Assembly (NCBI GenBank): GCA_963717705.1
Contig: CAVQWT010000005.1
Location: 372,001-436,000, forward strand
Reading direction: 5' to 3'
Origin: CAVQWT01 sp963717705
GTDB lineage: Bacteria; Pseudomonadota; Gammaproteobacteria; Burkholderiales; Casimicrobiaceae
DNA length: 64,000 bases
The position numbers and the translations under genes are program-made. The notes under the pieces are model-generated. The model was not told the origin of the DNA. It was given only the letters and a program-made list of their open reading frames with translations, and did no database searches. Shown one piece after another: positions 9,070 through 17,640 of this stretch (within the stretch, counting starts at the first letter, position 1; every line of letters starts with the position of its first letter).

Positions 9070-9588
9070 CTACAGGACCAGCGGCCGGTCGGGCAGCTCG
9101 TTGACGGCCGTGGACATGTCGCCCGCGTGCCGGGCGTAATGGCGCTGCAGCAGCGCGTTGATGGCGCGCACCCCGGCTTCCGCGCCGTCGCCGAAGCGGC
9201 CGTCGCGAAACGCCGTCTCCATCGTCCGGCAGACCTCTTCCCACGCCTCGCTGCCGACGGCGCGATGGATGCCGCGATCGGCGACGATCTCGACGTCGCG
9301 ATCGGCGAGCAGGATGTAGATGAGGACGCCGCAGTCGTCCTCCGTGTCCCAGATGCGCAGCAGCCCGAACGCCTCGAGCGCCCGGTCGCGCGGCGACAGG
9401 CGCGCGAGCACGCGCGCGAGCGGCAGCGCGGGTTCGACGACGAAGCGCACCTGTCCACGATGCGTGCGCTCCCCCTCGGCGATCGCGCGCTCGATGCGGT
9501 CGAGGTCGGCGTCGGGAAAGCGCCGTCGCGCGGTCCGGTGGTCGGTCGCGAGGTGCCGGAAAAAGCGCCAGGGTCGTTGCCAGGGCAT
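9070..9588 (-). CDS. Small TPM-domain protein, cytoplasmic type
   Basis: A 172-residue protein without signal peptide. It has a single TPM (YgcG-type) domain: the strand RVLIYI-like CGVLIYILLADRDVEIVADRG and GSEAWEEVCRTMETAFRDGR match the second half of the family. Start at the ATG at 9588 (MPWQRPWRFFRHL). It is the last gene of a lemA-TPM-TPM cluster, a recurring arrangement in Proteobacteria. Molecular function is not established; some TPM domains have been reported as phosphatases or as quality-control factors. A few basic aromatic residues at the N-terminus could mediate membrane contact. Confidence 0.85.
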   Translation of the reverse strand: MPWQRPWRFFRHLATDHRTARRRFPDADLDRIERAIAEGERTHRGQVRFVVEPALPLARVLARLSPRDRALEAFGLLRIWDTEDDCGVLIYILLADRDVEIVADRGIHRAVGSEAWEEVCRTMETAFRDGRFGDGAEAGVRAINALLQRHYARHAGDMSTAVNELPDRPLVL

Positions 9589-9621
9589 CGCTGATCCTTG
9601 TTCGTGGGGCCGGCCCGTTGC

Positions 9622-10530
9622 CTACCAGTCGCCCGACGCGCCGCCGCCGCCGAAGCCGCCGCCGCCGCCGGACCAACCGCCGCCGCCACCACCGCCGCCG
9701 CCGCCCCAGCCGCCGCCGGAGGGAATCCAGACGCCGCCGCCGCGGCGCCCGCCGGACAGGAGGCCGGTACCGGTGCCGGCGAAGATCATGACGATGAAGG
9801 CGACGATGGCCGCAATGACGCCGATGGCGATCGAGCCGGCGAACAGCCACGCCGCCGCGCCGACGAGGCCCGACCCCACCGTCGAGCCGACGAGCTTGCC
9901 CAGCAGCTTCTTCAGCACGCCGCCGACGGCCGGCACGACGATGAACACCAGCACCAGGATCATCACGGGGACGGAGCCGCCGCTGCCCGCGGGCGGCGAG
10001 CGCGCCTTCGCGGCCGGCAGCGGCTTGCCTTCGGCCAGCACGTTGATCACGCGGTCGACCCCGGCGTTGATGCCGGCGCCGAACGCGCCCTCGCGGAACT
10101 TGGGCGCGACGGTCTCGGCGATGATGCGCTTCGACGTCGCGTCGGTCAGGACGCCCTCGAAGCCGTAGCCCACCTCGAGGCGGATCTTGCGGTCGTTCTT
10201 GGCGACGACGAACAGCACGCCGTTGTCCGACCCCTTGCGGCCGATCTTCCAGGCGTCGGCGACGCGGATCGCGTACGCCTCGATCGGCTCCGGCTGCGTC
10301 GACGGCACCAGCAGCACGGCGAACTGGTTGCCGGTGCGCGCTTCCCAGTCGGCGAGCTTGGCCTCGAGCGCCTGCCGCTCGGGTGCCGCCAGCGTCTGCG
10401 TGACGTCGGTGACGTGCGCCGACAGCGGCGGAATCGGGACGAGGCCGTCGGTGCCCGCCTCCCAGGCCTGCGCCGTGGCGGCGCCGACCAGGGTGACGAA
10501 CGCGAACAGCGCCGCCGCGAGGGCGCGCAT
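9622..10530 (-). CDS. Secreted TPM-domain protein with Gly-rich tail (YgcG type)
   Basis: A 302-residue protein. Residues 1-22 are a signal peptide (LFAFVTLVGAATAQA). Residues ~30-165 are the TPM domain, with ALEAKLADWEARTGNQFAVL, then VGYGFEGVLTDATS and FREGAFGAGINAGV. Two hydrophobic segments at ~185-250 would anchor it. The last ~40 residues are almost only Gly, Trp and Ser and end in FGGGGASGDW, the hallmark ending of this family. ATG at 10530; a GTG one codon earlier is also possible. It starts 20 bp after lemA, so the three genes form an operon, probably for a membrane-associated envelope complex of unknown task. Confidence 0.9.
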   Translation of the reverse strand: MRALAAALFAFVTLVGAATAQAWEAGTDGLVPIPPLSAHVTDVTQTLAAPERQALEAKLADWEARTGNQFAVLLVPSTQPEPIEAYAIRVADAWKIGRKGSDNGVLFVVAKNDRKIRLEVGYGFEGVLTDATSKRIIAETVAPKFREGAFGAGINAGVDRVINVLAEGKPLPAAKARSPPAGSGGSVPVMILVLVFIVVPAVGGVLKKLLGKLVGSTVGSGLVGAAAWLFAGSIAIGVIAAIVAFIVMIFAGTGTGLLSGGRRGGGVWIPSGGGWGGGGGGGGGGWSGGGGGFGGGGASGDW

Positions 10531-10550
10531 CACGGCCGCGGCGAAGGTGC

Positions 10551-11255
10551 TCAGTAGCCCTTCTTCAGCAGCTCGGAGCCGGCGTCACCGGCCGCCGCCT
10601 GCTTGCTGTCCGCGGGTGCGGCGGCCTTCGGCTGCGGCGCGGGAACGGCCGGAGCGGCCGGGGCCTTGTTGAAGTCGACCTTGGGCGGCGTGCTCACCGC
10701 GGCTTCGTCGGCGACGGCGAAGTTGGGCTTGACGTCCATCTTGAACAGCATCGCCGTCAGGTTGGTCGGGAACTGGCGCACTGTCGTGTTGTACTCCTGC
10801 ACCGTCTTGATGTAGCGGTTGCGGGCGACGGTGATCCGGTTCTCGGTGCCCTCGAGCTGCGACTGCAGGTCGCGGAACAAGGCGTCGGACTTGAGCTCCG
10901 GGTATTTCTCGACGGTGACCAGCAGCCGCGACAGCGCCCCGCCCAGCTCGCTCTGCGCCTTGGTGAACTTGGCGAACGCGGCCGGGTCGTTGATGAGCTC
11001 GGGCGTCGCCTTGATGCCGGCGACGTTCGAGCGGGCGTTGGTGACCGCCTCGAGCACGTCCTTTTCCTGGGCGGCGTAGCCCTTGACCGTGTTGACCAGG
11101 TTCGGGACGAGGTCGGCGCGGCGCTGGTATTGGTTCAGCACCTCGGACCACGAGGCCTTGATGCCTTCGTCCTGCCGTTGCAGATCGTTGTAGCCACAGC
11201 CGGAAAGCGCCAGGACGGCGAGTGCGGCAATGGCGGCGGCAAATGTGCGGAACAT
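10551..11255 (-). CDS. lemA: LemA family lipoprotein
   Basis: A 234-residue protein. The lipobox LALSGC puts the acylated cysteine at residue 20. The LemA helical core spans residues ~20-185, with the diagnostic WSEVLNQYQRRADLVPNLVN and YNTTVRQFPTNL. LemA proteins have an extracytoplasmic helical bundle; their role is unclear. A Pro/Ala-rich stretch (residues ~195-225) precedes the C-terminal GSELLKKGY, which is unusual compared with the short standard ending. A strong GGAGGA lies just before the ATG. First gene of the lemA-TPM-TPM operon. Confidence 0.92.
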   Translation of the reverse strand: MFRTFAAAIAALAVLALSGCGYNDLQRQDEGIKASWSEVLNQYQRRADLVPNLVNTVKGYAAQEKDVLEAVTNARSNVAGIKATPELINDPAAFAKFTKAQSELGGALSRLLVTVEKYPELKSDALFRDLQSQLEGTENRITVARNRYIKTVQEYNTTVRQFPTNLTAMLFKMDVKPNFAVADEAAVSTPPKVDFNKAPAAPAVPAPQPKAAAPADSKQAAAGDAGSELLKKGY

Positions 11256-11500
11256 GCTTCCTCCGGGTGTCGGGACACGGCGCGCGATCCGCACCGGTAG
11301 CGAAAGATAGGGCCAACCCGCCCCCGGCGCAAGTCGCCGCGCGACGAAGCGGGCGCCCCGCGGCACGGCGCCGCGCCCCCGCGCGACGAACGACGAGGAC
11401 AGGGAACCTCGGCCGCCGGCTCGATACCGCGCAATGCGCGCCTCGAGGGCGGCTCCCGGGCAGGGACGTCGCGGCCGCTGGGGCCGCTCGCGGGCGCTCG

Positions 11501-12307
11501 TCAGCCGGCCGCCGCGGTGCGGCGTGCGAGCAGCAGGTCGTCCCAGGCCTTCGCCTTGTCCGGGAGATTGCGCAGCAGGTAAGCCGGGTGGTAGGTGACG
11601 ATCAGCGGGACGTCGCGGTAGCGGTGGACGCGGCCGCGCAGGCTGGCGATGGTGGCGTCGTTGGCCAGCATGGTATTGGCCGCGCTCCGGCCCAGCGCGA
11701 CGATCAGCCTCGGGCGGATCAGCTCGATCTGGCGGTCGAGATACGGCCGGCAGGCGTCGACTTCGGGCGGTTCCGGCGTGCGGTTGCCCGGCGGCCGGCA
11801 CTTCAGCACGTTGGCGATGTAGACGTTGCGTCCGCGCGCCAGCGACAGCGCGGCCAGCATCGCGTCGAGCAGCTTGCCGGCCTGCCCGACGAAGGGCTCC
11901 CCGCGCTCGTCTTCCTCGGCGCCCGGCGCCTCGCCGACGAACAGCCATTCCGCGGCGCGGTCGCCCACGCCCGGTACGCTGCAGCGACGCGTGCGCGCGA
12001 GTCCGCACGCGGTGCAGGCGTCGACGTCGGCGGCGAAGCCGTTCCAGTCCAGCGCAGCGATGCGCAGCCGCCGTGCGTCGGAATCCGTCACTGCGCCGGC
12101 TTCGGCGCCCACGACCCGCGGCGCGACACCATCGCCGGCGTCGATCCCGCGGTCCGCCTCGCGATCGGCCACGGCGGCGCCGGGCTCGGCGGCGGCCGGG
12201 GCGGCGCCGGCTGGAGCTTCGCCGGCCCCGGGAAACTCGGCGCCTGGGCGCCGGCGCCAGATCGGCGCGAGCCCGAGTTCGACCAGGAGTTCGTCGCGCG
12301 TCGCCAT
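11501..12307 (-). CDS. Family 4 uracil-DNA glycosylase with [4Fe-4S] cluster
   Basis: A 268-residue base-excision repair enzyme that removes uracil from DNA. The catalytic domain begins near residue 90: CTACGLARTRRC supplies cluster cysteines, FVGEAPGAEEDE is the water-activating motif, VLKCRPPGNRTPEPPEVDAC carries the remaining cysteines, and VTYHPAYLLR is the uracil/DNA-binding motif near the end. Residues ~20-75 are an Ala/Pro/Asp-rich linker of no clear role. Its ATG overlaps the rimI stop codon as TGATG, so translation is coupled. The tsaB-rimI-UDG order is familiar from betaproteobacteria. Confidence 0.92.
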   Translation of the reverse strand: MATRDELLVELGLAPIWRRRPGAEFPGAGEAPAGAAPAAAEPGAAVADREADRGIDAGDGVAPRVVGAEAGAVTDSDARRLRIAALDWNGFAADVDACTACGLARTRRCSVPGVGDRAAEWLFVGEAPGAEEDERGEPFVGQAGKLLDAMLAALSLARGRNVYIANVLKCRPPGNRTPEPPEVDACRPYLDRQIELIRPRLIVALGRSAANTMLANDATIASLRGRVHRYRDVPLIVTYHPAYLLRNLPDKAKAWDDLLLARRTAAAG

Positions 12308-12807
12308 CACCTGCCGCCTGCGCCCGGCGCCAGCGCCCGGCGCAGCACCAGCGCGTCCTCGTGCGCGCCGGTGGCGTCCGCGGGGTAGTACGCGGCGCGC
12401 CGGCCGACCGCGACGAAGCCGGCGCTGCCGTAGAGCCCGATCGCCGGCACGTTGCCGACGCGGACCTCGAGAAAGATCTGCTCGGCGCCGCGCTGCGCCG
12501 CGTCGCGCATGAAACGCTCGAGCAGCGCGCGGCCGAGGCCCTCGCGGCGCGCGTCGGGAACCACCGAGATGTTGAGCACCTGCGCCTCGCCCGGGGCCAG
12601 CATCAGCACGCCGTACGCGACGATGCGGCCCTCGCGTTCGCCGGCCTGCGCGAGGTACCCGGCAGACAGCGCGTCGCGGAAGTTGCCCAGCGTCCACGGC
12701 GAGGCGTGGATCTGCGCCTCGAGTGCGGCGACGTAGGCCAGGTCGTCGTCGGCCAGCGGTCGCCAGACGACGGGGGCGGCGAAGCGCGGTCGGGGCAGCG
12801 TGGCCAC
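12307..12807 (-). CDS. rimI: Ribosomal protein S18 alanine N-acetyltransferase
   Basis: A 166-residue GNAT acetyltransferase. The acetyl-CoA loop is visible as ISVVPDARREGLGRALLERF (R-x-x-G-x-G), preceded by YGVLMLAPGEAQVLN and followed by FLEVRVGNVPAIGLYGSAGF, the RimI-type substrate strand. RimI acetylates the N-terminal alanine of ribosomal protein S18; some homologues act more broadly. It lies 14 bp after tsaB and overlaps the glycosylase start, so all three are one operon. Confidence 0.92.
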   Translation of the reverse strand: MATLPRPRFAAPVVWRPLADDDLAYVAALEAQIHASPWTLGNFRDALSAGYLAQAGEREGRIVAYGVLMLAPGEAQVLNISVVPDARREGLGRALLERFMRDAAQRGAEQIFLEVRVGNVPAIGLYGSAGFVAVGRRAAYYPADATGAHEDALVLRRALAPGAGGR

Positions 12808-12821
12808 GGATGCCGGACCGG

Positions 12822-13502
12822 TCAGAGCACCGCGCCGGCGGCGCGTTCCGCCGTCGTCAGCGCGACGCGATGGCGGACGTAGACGGGCAGCGCGGCGGCC
12901 GCCCGGACCGTGTCGCCGGCAGCGACGCGCGCGACGGCGAGTCGCCCGACCGCGCGCGCCGTCGGGCGGGCGGTGGCGTCCACGGCGTCGAGCCGCAGCC
13001 GCAGGGCAAGACCGGGATACGCCAGGAAGCCGTTCCCCGCGCCGCGAAATCCGCCGCCGGTTGGAGCGATCACTGCGTCCGGCGCCAACACCGCCGGCGC
13101 CGCGACCTCGCGCACCGCCTCGCCGTCGCGCGCGTACGCGGCGACGTAGACCTCGCGCATCCGCGCATCCAGGCAGGCGACCACGTGCGCGCCGCCGTCG
13201 CCGAGGGCGAGCGCGGCGAGCGTGCCGACGGGAACGACGGGAAGGTCGGCCCCCAGCGCCAGTCCCTGCGCGACGCCGCAGCCGATCCGCAGGCCGGTGA
13301 ACGAGCCCGGACCGGCGCCGAAGGCGATCGCGTCGAGCGAGGCGAGCGGCCAGCCGGCAACCGCCAGGGCGCGCCGGATCATCGGCAGCAGCAGCGTCGA
13401 GTGCGCGTTGCCGGCGTCGACCGCGCGCTCGTGCCAGTCGCGGCCGTCACCCACGGCGACGCTGCACCACGACGTCGACGATTCGAGGGCCAGGATGCGC
13501 AT
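12822..13502 (-). CDS. tsaB: tRNA threonylcarbamoyladenosine biosynthesis protein TsaB
   Basis: A 226-residue member of the ASKHA fold. TsaB is the non-catalytic partner that, with TsaD and TsaE, transfers the threonylcarbamoyl group to A37 of ANN-decoding tRNAs. MRILALESSTSWCSVAVGD at the start, HSTLLLPMIRRAL near residue 35 and the diagnostic AFGAGPGSFTGLRIGCGVAQ at 60-80 identify it. It is the first gene of the tsaB-rimI-glycosylase operon and is divergent from rlmD. Confidence 0.94.
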   Translation of the reverse strand: MRILALESSTSWCSVAVGDGRDWHERAVDAGNAHSTLLLPMIRRALAVAGWPLASLDAIAFGAGPGSFTGLRIGCGVAQGLALGADLPVVPVGTLAALALGDGGAHVVACLDARMREVYVAAYARDGEAVREVAAPAVLAPDAVIAPTGGGFRGAGNGFLAYPGLALRLRLDAVDATARPTARAVGRLAVARVAAGDTVRAAAALPVYVRHRVALTTAERAAGAVL

Positions 13503-13601
13503 CGGCCCGATTTTACCGGTTCGTCCGCGGCCGTGCCTTTGGCGGGCGGTACAATCCGCGCCTCCCGCACCGACACCCTGCCCGCTTCCCGGACCTGCCG
13601 C

Positions 13602-14990
13602 ATGTCCCTCCGCCCCTCAGCGGCCTCGCCCGCCGCTTCGCCCGCCGGCCGGTCTCCCGCCGTCGCGACCGACCGGCCGGTGGTCGCGATCGACTCGCTC
13701 GACCAGGAAGGGCGCGGCCTCGCGCGCGTCGACGGCAAGGCGGTCTTCGTCGAGGGCGCGCTGACCGGCGAACTCGTCACCATCACCACCCTGCGGCGCA
13801 AGCCGACGTGGGAACTCGCCCGCGCCGAGTCGATCGTGCGCGCGAGCGCCGTCCGGGTCGAGCCGCGATGCCCGCACTTCGGCATCTGCGGCGGCTGCTC
13901 GCTGCAGCACATGGACGCGGCGGCGCAGGTCGCCGCCAAGCAGCGGGCGCTCGAGGACGCGCTGTGGCACCTCGGCCGCGTGCGCCCGGGCCAGGTGCTG
14001 CCGGCGATCCACGGTCCGGCCTGGGGCTACCGTCATCGCGCCCGGCTGTCGGTCCGCGACGTCGTCAAGAAAGGCGGCGTGCTGGTCGGGTTCCACGAAA
14101 AGAAGTCGAGCTACGTCGCCGACATGACGTCGTGCGCGATCCTGCCGCCGGACATCTCGGCGCTGCTGCCGGCGCTGCGGAGACTGGTCGAGAGCCTCAG
14201 CATCCGCGATCGCCTGCCGCAGATGGAACTGGCGGTCGGCGACGCCGCGACCGCGGGCGGGCAGGCCGCGCGCGTGCTGGTGTTGCGCATCCTCGCCCCG
14301 CTGGCTCCCGCCGACGTCGACGCGCTCGACGCGTTCGCCGCGCGGCACGGCGTCGACTTCTGGCTGCAGACCGCCGGACCCGAGACCGCGGCGCCGATGC
14401 ACGCCGATGCGCAGCCGCTGTCGTACGCGCTGCCCGAGTTCGACCTCGTCTATCCCTACGGCCCGACCGAGTTCACGCAGGTCAACGCGTCGATCAACCG
14501 GGTGCTGGTCCGGCGCGCCGTCGGCCTGCTCGATCCGCAGCCCGGCGAACGCGTCGCCGACTTCTTCTGCGGGCTGGGCAACTTCACGCTGCCGATCGCG
14601 CGCCGCGGGGCCGACGTCACCGGTGTCGAGGGCAGCGCCGCGCTGGTGCGCCGCGCCGGCGAGAACGCGGCGCGCAACGGCCTCGCCGGGCGGGCGCGAT
14701 TCGTCGCGGCGAACCTGTTCGAGGCGACGCCGGAGACCGTCGAGGCGCTGGGCCCGCTCGACAAGGTGCTGATCGACCCGCCGCGCGAAGGCGCGATCGC
14801 GCTGGTCAAGGCGCTGCCCGGCGACGGCCCGCCGCGGCGCATCGTCTACGTGTCGTGCAGCCCGGGGACGCTGGCACGCGACGCCGGCGTGCTGGTCCAC
14901 GACCACGGCTACACGCTGGCCGCCGCCGGCGTGGTCAACATGTTTCCGCACACCGCGCACGTCGAGTCGATCGCGGTGTTCAACCGCTGA
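13602..14990 (+). CDS. rlmD: 23S rRNA (uracil-1939-C5)-methyltransferase RlmD
   Basis: A 462-residue SAM-dependent RNA methyltransferase. Residues ~24-80 are a TRAM RNA-binding domain. The iron-sulfur cysteines are C90, C96 and C99 in CPHFGICGGC, and C178 in DMTSCAIL. The SAM site is DFFCGLGNFTLPIAR, followed by LIDPPREGA and the catalytic VSCSPGTLARD. The ATG at 13602 is preferred: a longer open frame upstream overlaps the divergent tsaB and is not coding. The first ~20 residues are Ser/Ala/Pro-rich and non-conserved. A bidirectional terminator follows. Confidence 0.94.
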   Translation: MSLRPSAASPAASPAGRSPAVATDRPVVAIDSLDQEGRGLARVDGKAVFVEGALTGELVTITTLRRKPTWELARAESIVRASAVRVEPRCPHFGICGGCSLQHMDAAAQVAAKQRALEDALWHLGRVRPGQVLPAIHGPAWGYRHRARLSVRDVVKKGGVLVGFHEKKSSYVADMTSCAILPPDISALLPALRRLVESLSIRDRLPQMELAVGDAATAGGQAARVLVLRILAPLAPADVDALDAFAARHGVDFWLQTAGPETAAPMHADAQPLSYALPEFDLVYPYGPTEFTQVNASINRVLVRRAVGLLDPQPGERVADFFCGLGNFTLPIARRGADVTGVEGSAALVRRAGENAARNGLAGRARFVAANLFEATPETVEALGPLDKVLIDPPREGAIALVKALPGDGPPRRIVYVSCSPGTLARDAGVLVHDHGYTLAAAGVVNMFPHTAHVESIAVFNR

Positions 14991-15048
14991 ACGCACGACG
15001 CCGGCCCCGACGCCGGCTGTCCGGTCAGGCGCGCGGACGCCGGAAATG

Positions 15049-15079
15049 AAAAAGGGCGACCCGCGAGGGCCGCCCTTTT
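15049..15079. terminator. Bidirectional terminator between rlmD and the YccA-family gene
   Basis: AAAAAGGGCG and CGCCCTTTT flank a GC-rich loop, giving a hairpin with a T-run on either strand. It separates the convergent rlmD and Bax-inhibitor genes. Confidence 0.85.
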
Positions 15080-15096
15080 GCTGCGCCGTCAGCCGG

Positions 15097-15819
15097 TCAG
15101 TCGCGCTGCCCGGTGAAGGCGAGCAGCAGGTGGAGCAGGCTGGTGAAGATGTTGTAGAGGTTGAGGAACAGCCCCAGCGTCGCCATCACGTAGTTGGTCT
15201 CGCCGCCGTTCACGATCCGGCTGACGTCGTGCAGGATGAAGGCCGAGAAGATCAGCACCGCGATCGCCGAGATGGCCAGCGACACCGCCGGCACCTGGAA
15301 GAACAGGTTGGCGAGCGACGCCACGATCAGCAGGATCACGCCGATGAACAGGAACTTCCCCATGAAGGAGAAATCGCGCTTGGTCACCGTCGCGACCGTC
15401 GCCAGGGCGAAGAAGATCGCCGCCGTCATGCCGCCCGCCAGCGCCACCAGCTGGCCGCCGTTGCTGAAGCCCGCGGCGACCGTGAGGATCGGCGTCAGGA
15501 ACACGCCCGACACGAACGTGAACCCGAACAGCGCGGCGACGCCCCACGCGCTGTCCTTCAGCAGCGTCACGACGAACAGCATGCCCATCATCGCGCCGAA
15601 CATCAGCAGCGGCGTCATGATCGGCGCCGACTTGAACAGGGCGCTGAAGTTCATCTGCATGCCGAGCAGCGCGCCACCGACGGTGGGTAGCAGCGACAGT
15701 GCGAGCAGCCAGTAGGTGTTGCGCAGCACGCGATTGCGCGTGCCCGCCAGCGCCTCGCCCCGCGGGGGCAGCGAGGCTTCGCCGCGGCCGATCGAGACAG
15801 GCTGGAGTTTCGAATCCAT
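15097..15819 (-). CDS. Bax inhibitor-1/YccA family membrane protein
   Basis: A 240-residue protein with seven hydrophobic segments from residue ~35 to the C-terminus. It carries family landmarks such as LLKDSAWGVAALFGFTFVSG, FILHDVSRIVNGGETNYV and ALGLFLNLYNIF-like LGLFLNLYNIFTSLLHLL. Bacterial members include YccA, which modulates FtsH proteolysis, and pH-sensitive calcium-leak proteins; which applies here is unknown. The ~30-residue polar N-terminus faces the cytosol. A plausible promoter lies at 15863-15890. Confidence 0.92.
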   Translation of the reverse strand: MDSKLQPVSIGRGEASLPPRGEALAGTRNRVLRNTYWLLALSLLPTVGGALLGMQMNFSALFKSAPIMTPLLMFGAMMGMLFVVTLLKDSAWGVAALFGFTFVSGVFLTPILTVAAGFSNGGQLVALAGGMTAAIFFALATVATVTKRDFSFMGKFLFIGVILLIVASLANLFFQVPAVSLAISAIAVLIFSAFILHDVSRIVNGGETNYVMATLGLFLNLYNIFTSLLHLLLAFTGQRD

Positions 15820-15862
15820 GTTCCCTCCGTGAGCGGCCCGAAACGGGCCGGTTCGAGCAGTT

Positions 15863-15890
15863 AGACTAACAGAAACCGCAGAGGTTTCAA
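15863..15890 (-). promoter_or_regulatory. Candidate sigma-70 promoter of the YccA-family gene
   Basis: On the minus strand TTGAAA (15890-15885) and TAGTCT (15868-15863) are separated by 16 bp, about 45 bp before the ATG at 15819. The -10 box sits inside the small palindrome GTTAGACTAAC. Confidence 0.4.
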
Positions 15891-16003
15891 CGACCTAAGT
15901 CCATGAAGCCGTTGCGGTCTTGCGTGCTAACATGCGGCCGCGCCGCGGCCGTTGCAAGAGTGGGCGCCGGCAGCCGCCAACGCGGCTGGCGCGCCCCGCT
16001 CCG

Positions 16004-16047
16004 GGAAGGTTGGCAGAGTGGTCTATTGCACCGGACTTGAAATCCGG
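16004..16047 (+). repeat. Truncated tRNA-Ser 5' half (left attachment-like repeat)
   Basis: Positions 1-44 of the tRNA, from the acceptor strand GGAAGGT through the D arm to the end of the anticodon stem, then unrelated sequence. No matching ACCTTCC strand follows, so it cannot form a tRNA. At the junction GGGCAGG (16046-16052) can pair with CCTGCCC (16073-16079). Confidence 0.85.
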
Positions 16048-16180
16048 GCAGGGGATCGTAAGCGCTTCTTGTCCTGCCCATTCGCGTCGGAGCAAGACCC
16101 CCAAAAGACACCAGGCGCAACATGTACAAAGTCCTGGGAACTCCAGTGGGCGGGGGGGGGTTACGAAGCGTTGCGAGCGC

Positions 16181-16336
16181 ATGCAGCGTGACAGCGACAA
16201 CGTGCAGAAGGACCTGACCAAGAATCTGCGCAAGCGCTTGAACTGCATCGAGATTCCGACTGGCGTCGAAGATTGCCCGACAACATTCCGCAAGGCCGTC
16301 CGCAACCTGACGAACGGCGTGAACAAGGCCGCCTGA
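16181..16336 (+). CDS. Small hypothetical protein, 51 residues
   Basis: A short frame starting at the ATG at 16181. The product is basic and hydrophilic, with two cysteines (RLNCIEIPTGVEDCPTTFRK) and no recognised domain. The first ~15 residues (DNVQKDLTKNLRKRL) could form an amphipathic helix. No good ribosome-binding site is visible. What supports it is the Rho-independent terminator 29 bp after its stop and the fact that it ends cleanly inside the islet. It could also be the end of a longer, lost gene. Confidence 0.35.
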   Translation: MQRDSDNVQKDLTKNLRKRLNCIEIPTGVEDCPTTFRKAVRNLTNGVNKAA

Positions 16337-16364
16337 AACCCGATTGCAGTCTGACAACCTGCGG

Positions 16365-16389
16365 AAAGCCACCCGCTCGGGTGCTTTTT
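16365..16389 (+). terminator. Rho-independent terminator inside the islet
   Basis: AAAGC-C-ACCCG pairs with CGGGT-GCTTT around a CT loop (one bulged C) and continues into a T-run at 16385-16389. It follows the 51-codon frame. Confidence 0.75.
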
Positions 16390-16514
16390 CCTTGCTTTCT
16401 CCGCTGCCGGGCCATCCGGCGAGACTGCGGGAAACCGCACCGGCTGATAAACTGGCCGCGCCAGGTGACCGAAAGTCTCGGGAACCGATCGCGCACCGAG
16501 AGGCCGGAACACGC

Positions 16515-17591
16515 ATGCTACGCTGCGCAGCCCTGCTCGCTGCGGCGCTCGCGCTCGATGCGCAGGCGGTCGATGACTACGCCAACGCGCGGTTTCGGGT
16601 GCTGCACGACGCGCCGTGCCTGTCGGTGTGGCGGAACATGAGCGCGCAGTTCGACGACTACGAGCCGTTCACCGGCAACGGGTATCCGGACGACCGGACC
16701 TACTTCGTCGTCCGCCACATGGGCGAGCCCGGCTCGGTGGAATTGCGCGAGCAGATCGGCGCGGCGGTGAGCTGGGATCCGGGCGTCTTCACCGGCCTGC
16801 ACATACCGCAGGCGCTGCGGGCGCACACGCAGCGCGGGTTCCGCGACGACCCGGCCAGCGGGTCGTCCGTGTACCAGCTAGGGTGCCGGTCGGCCGGCTT
16901 TCTAATCAACACCTTTTCCTTCGTGCACGGCAGCGGGGATATCGAGTGCCCGCCGGATGCTCCCGATTGCATCGGCGGTCCGCAGGTAGCGATCCAGCGC
17001 GAGTTCGGCGACAAAGGAACGGAAGTCTTCCGCACCGAGTCGTCCGAATTGACGATGCAGGCCCTGGTGCGGCTCCCGTTCGTGCACTGGGACGACAACC
17101 GGGCAGTCGCACAACAGTATTTCGGAGCCTACCTGCGCGATCGAACGACCGGAACGCTACTGGCGTGGTTGGCTGGGTTCTACGATTCGCGTCCCTACGG
17201 CCCGGGCAACGGCGAGGCGTTCATTGCCGATGACGGCATCACGACGTTTGTGAGCGCGCCGCTGTCCGATACGCTGGCCAGCGGACAGCGCAACCCGTTC
17301 CTGTCGAAGAGCCCGTATTCGTGGCCGATGGCCACCCAGTATCAGTGGGGCAACGAGGAGCGCTTCTTTCGTGCCCACCTCAAGCCGGAGCAGTTGCGCG
17401 AGATCACCCGCCGCGTCAATGCGGCTCGCGCCGCGCGCGGCCAGGCGCCGGTGTCGACCGACCCGGCAGACTGGCTGCTGCACACGATCGTCATCAGCGC
17501 CGAAATCGCCTGGGCCGGCGATCCGGGCCGGCAGATTTCGCTCGGCGGGAGCTGGCGCAGTTTCGGCGTGTACGAGGCGTACGAGGAGTAG
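16515..17591 (+). CDS. Secreted protein of unknown function carried by the tRNA-Ser islet
   Basis: A 358-residue protein with a signal peptide of about 18 residues (MLRCAALLAAALALDAQA). The ATG at 16515 has GAGAGG about 10 nt upstream. The mature part is rich in aromatic and Asp/Gly residues and has at least five cysteines (for example CLSVW, YQLGCRSAG, IECPPDAPDC), which suggests disulfides in the periplasm or outside. It looks like a compact globular domain, with the C-terminal TIVISAEIAWAGDPGRQISL as its most hydrophobic part. I recognise no family and assign no function. It is the only intact larger gene between the tRNA copies, hence the likely cargo. Confidence 0.7.
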   Translation: MLRCAALLAAALALDAQAVDDYANARFRVLHDAPCLSVWRNMSAQFDDYEPFTGNGYPDDRTYFVVRHMGEPGSVELREQIGAAVSWDPGVFTGLHIPQALRAHTQRGFRDDPASGSSVYQLGCRSAGFLINTFSFVHGSGDIECPPDAPDCIGGPQVAIQREFGDKGTEVFRTESSELTMQALVRLPFVHWDDNRAVAQQYFGAYLRDRTTGTLLAWLAGFYDSRPYGPGNGEAFIADDGITTFVSAPLSDTLASGQRNPFLSKSPYSWPMATQYQWGNEERFFRAHLKPEQLREITRRVNAARAARGQAPVSTDPADWLLHTIVISAEIAWAGDPGRQISLGGSWRSFGVYEAYEE

Positions 17592-17640
17592 CGTCCTCCG
17601 ACATCCCGCCGTGGGCCGGAACGACCACGGGTGTCGGGTT

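Noticed and set aside
16004..16090. A second functional tRNA-Ser at the left islet boundary
   Set aside because: Only the 5' 44 nt match; no T arm, variable arm or ACCTTCC strand follows.
16150..16162. G-run (ggggggggg) as a functional signal
   Set aside because: A single homopolymer in GC-rich DNA, possibly length-uncertain; no function can be supported.
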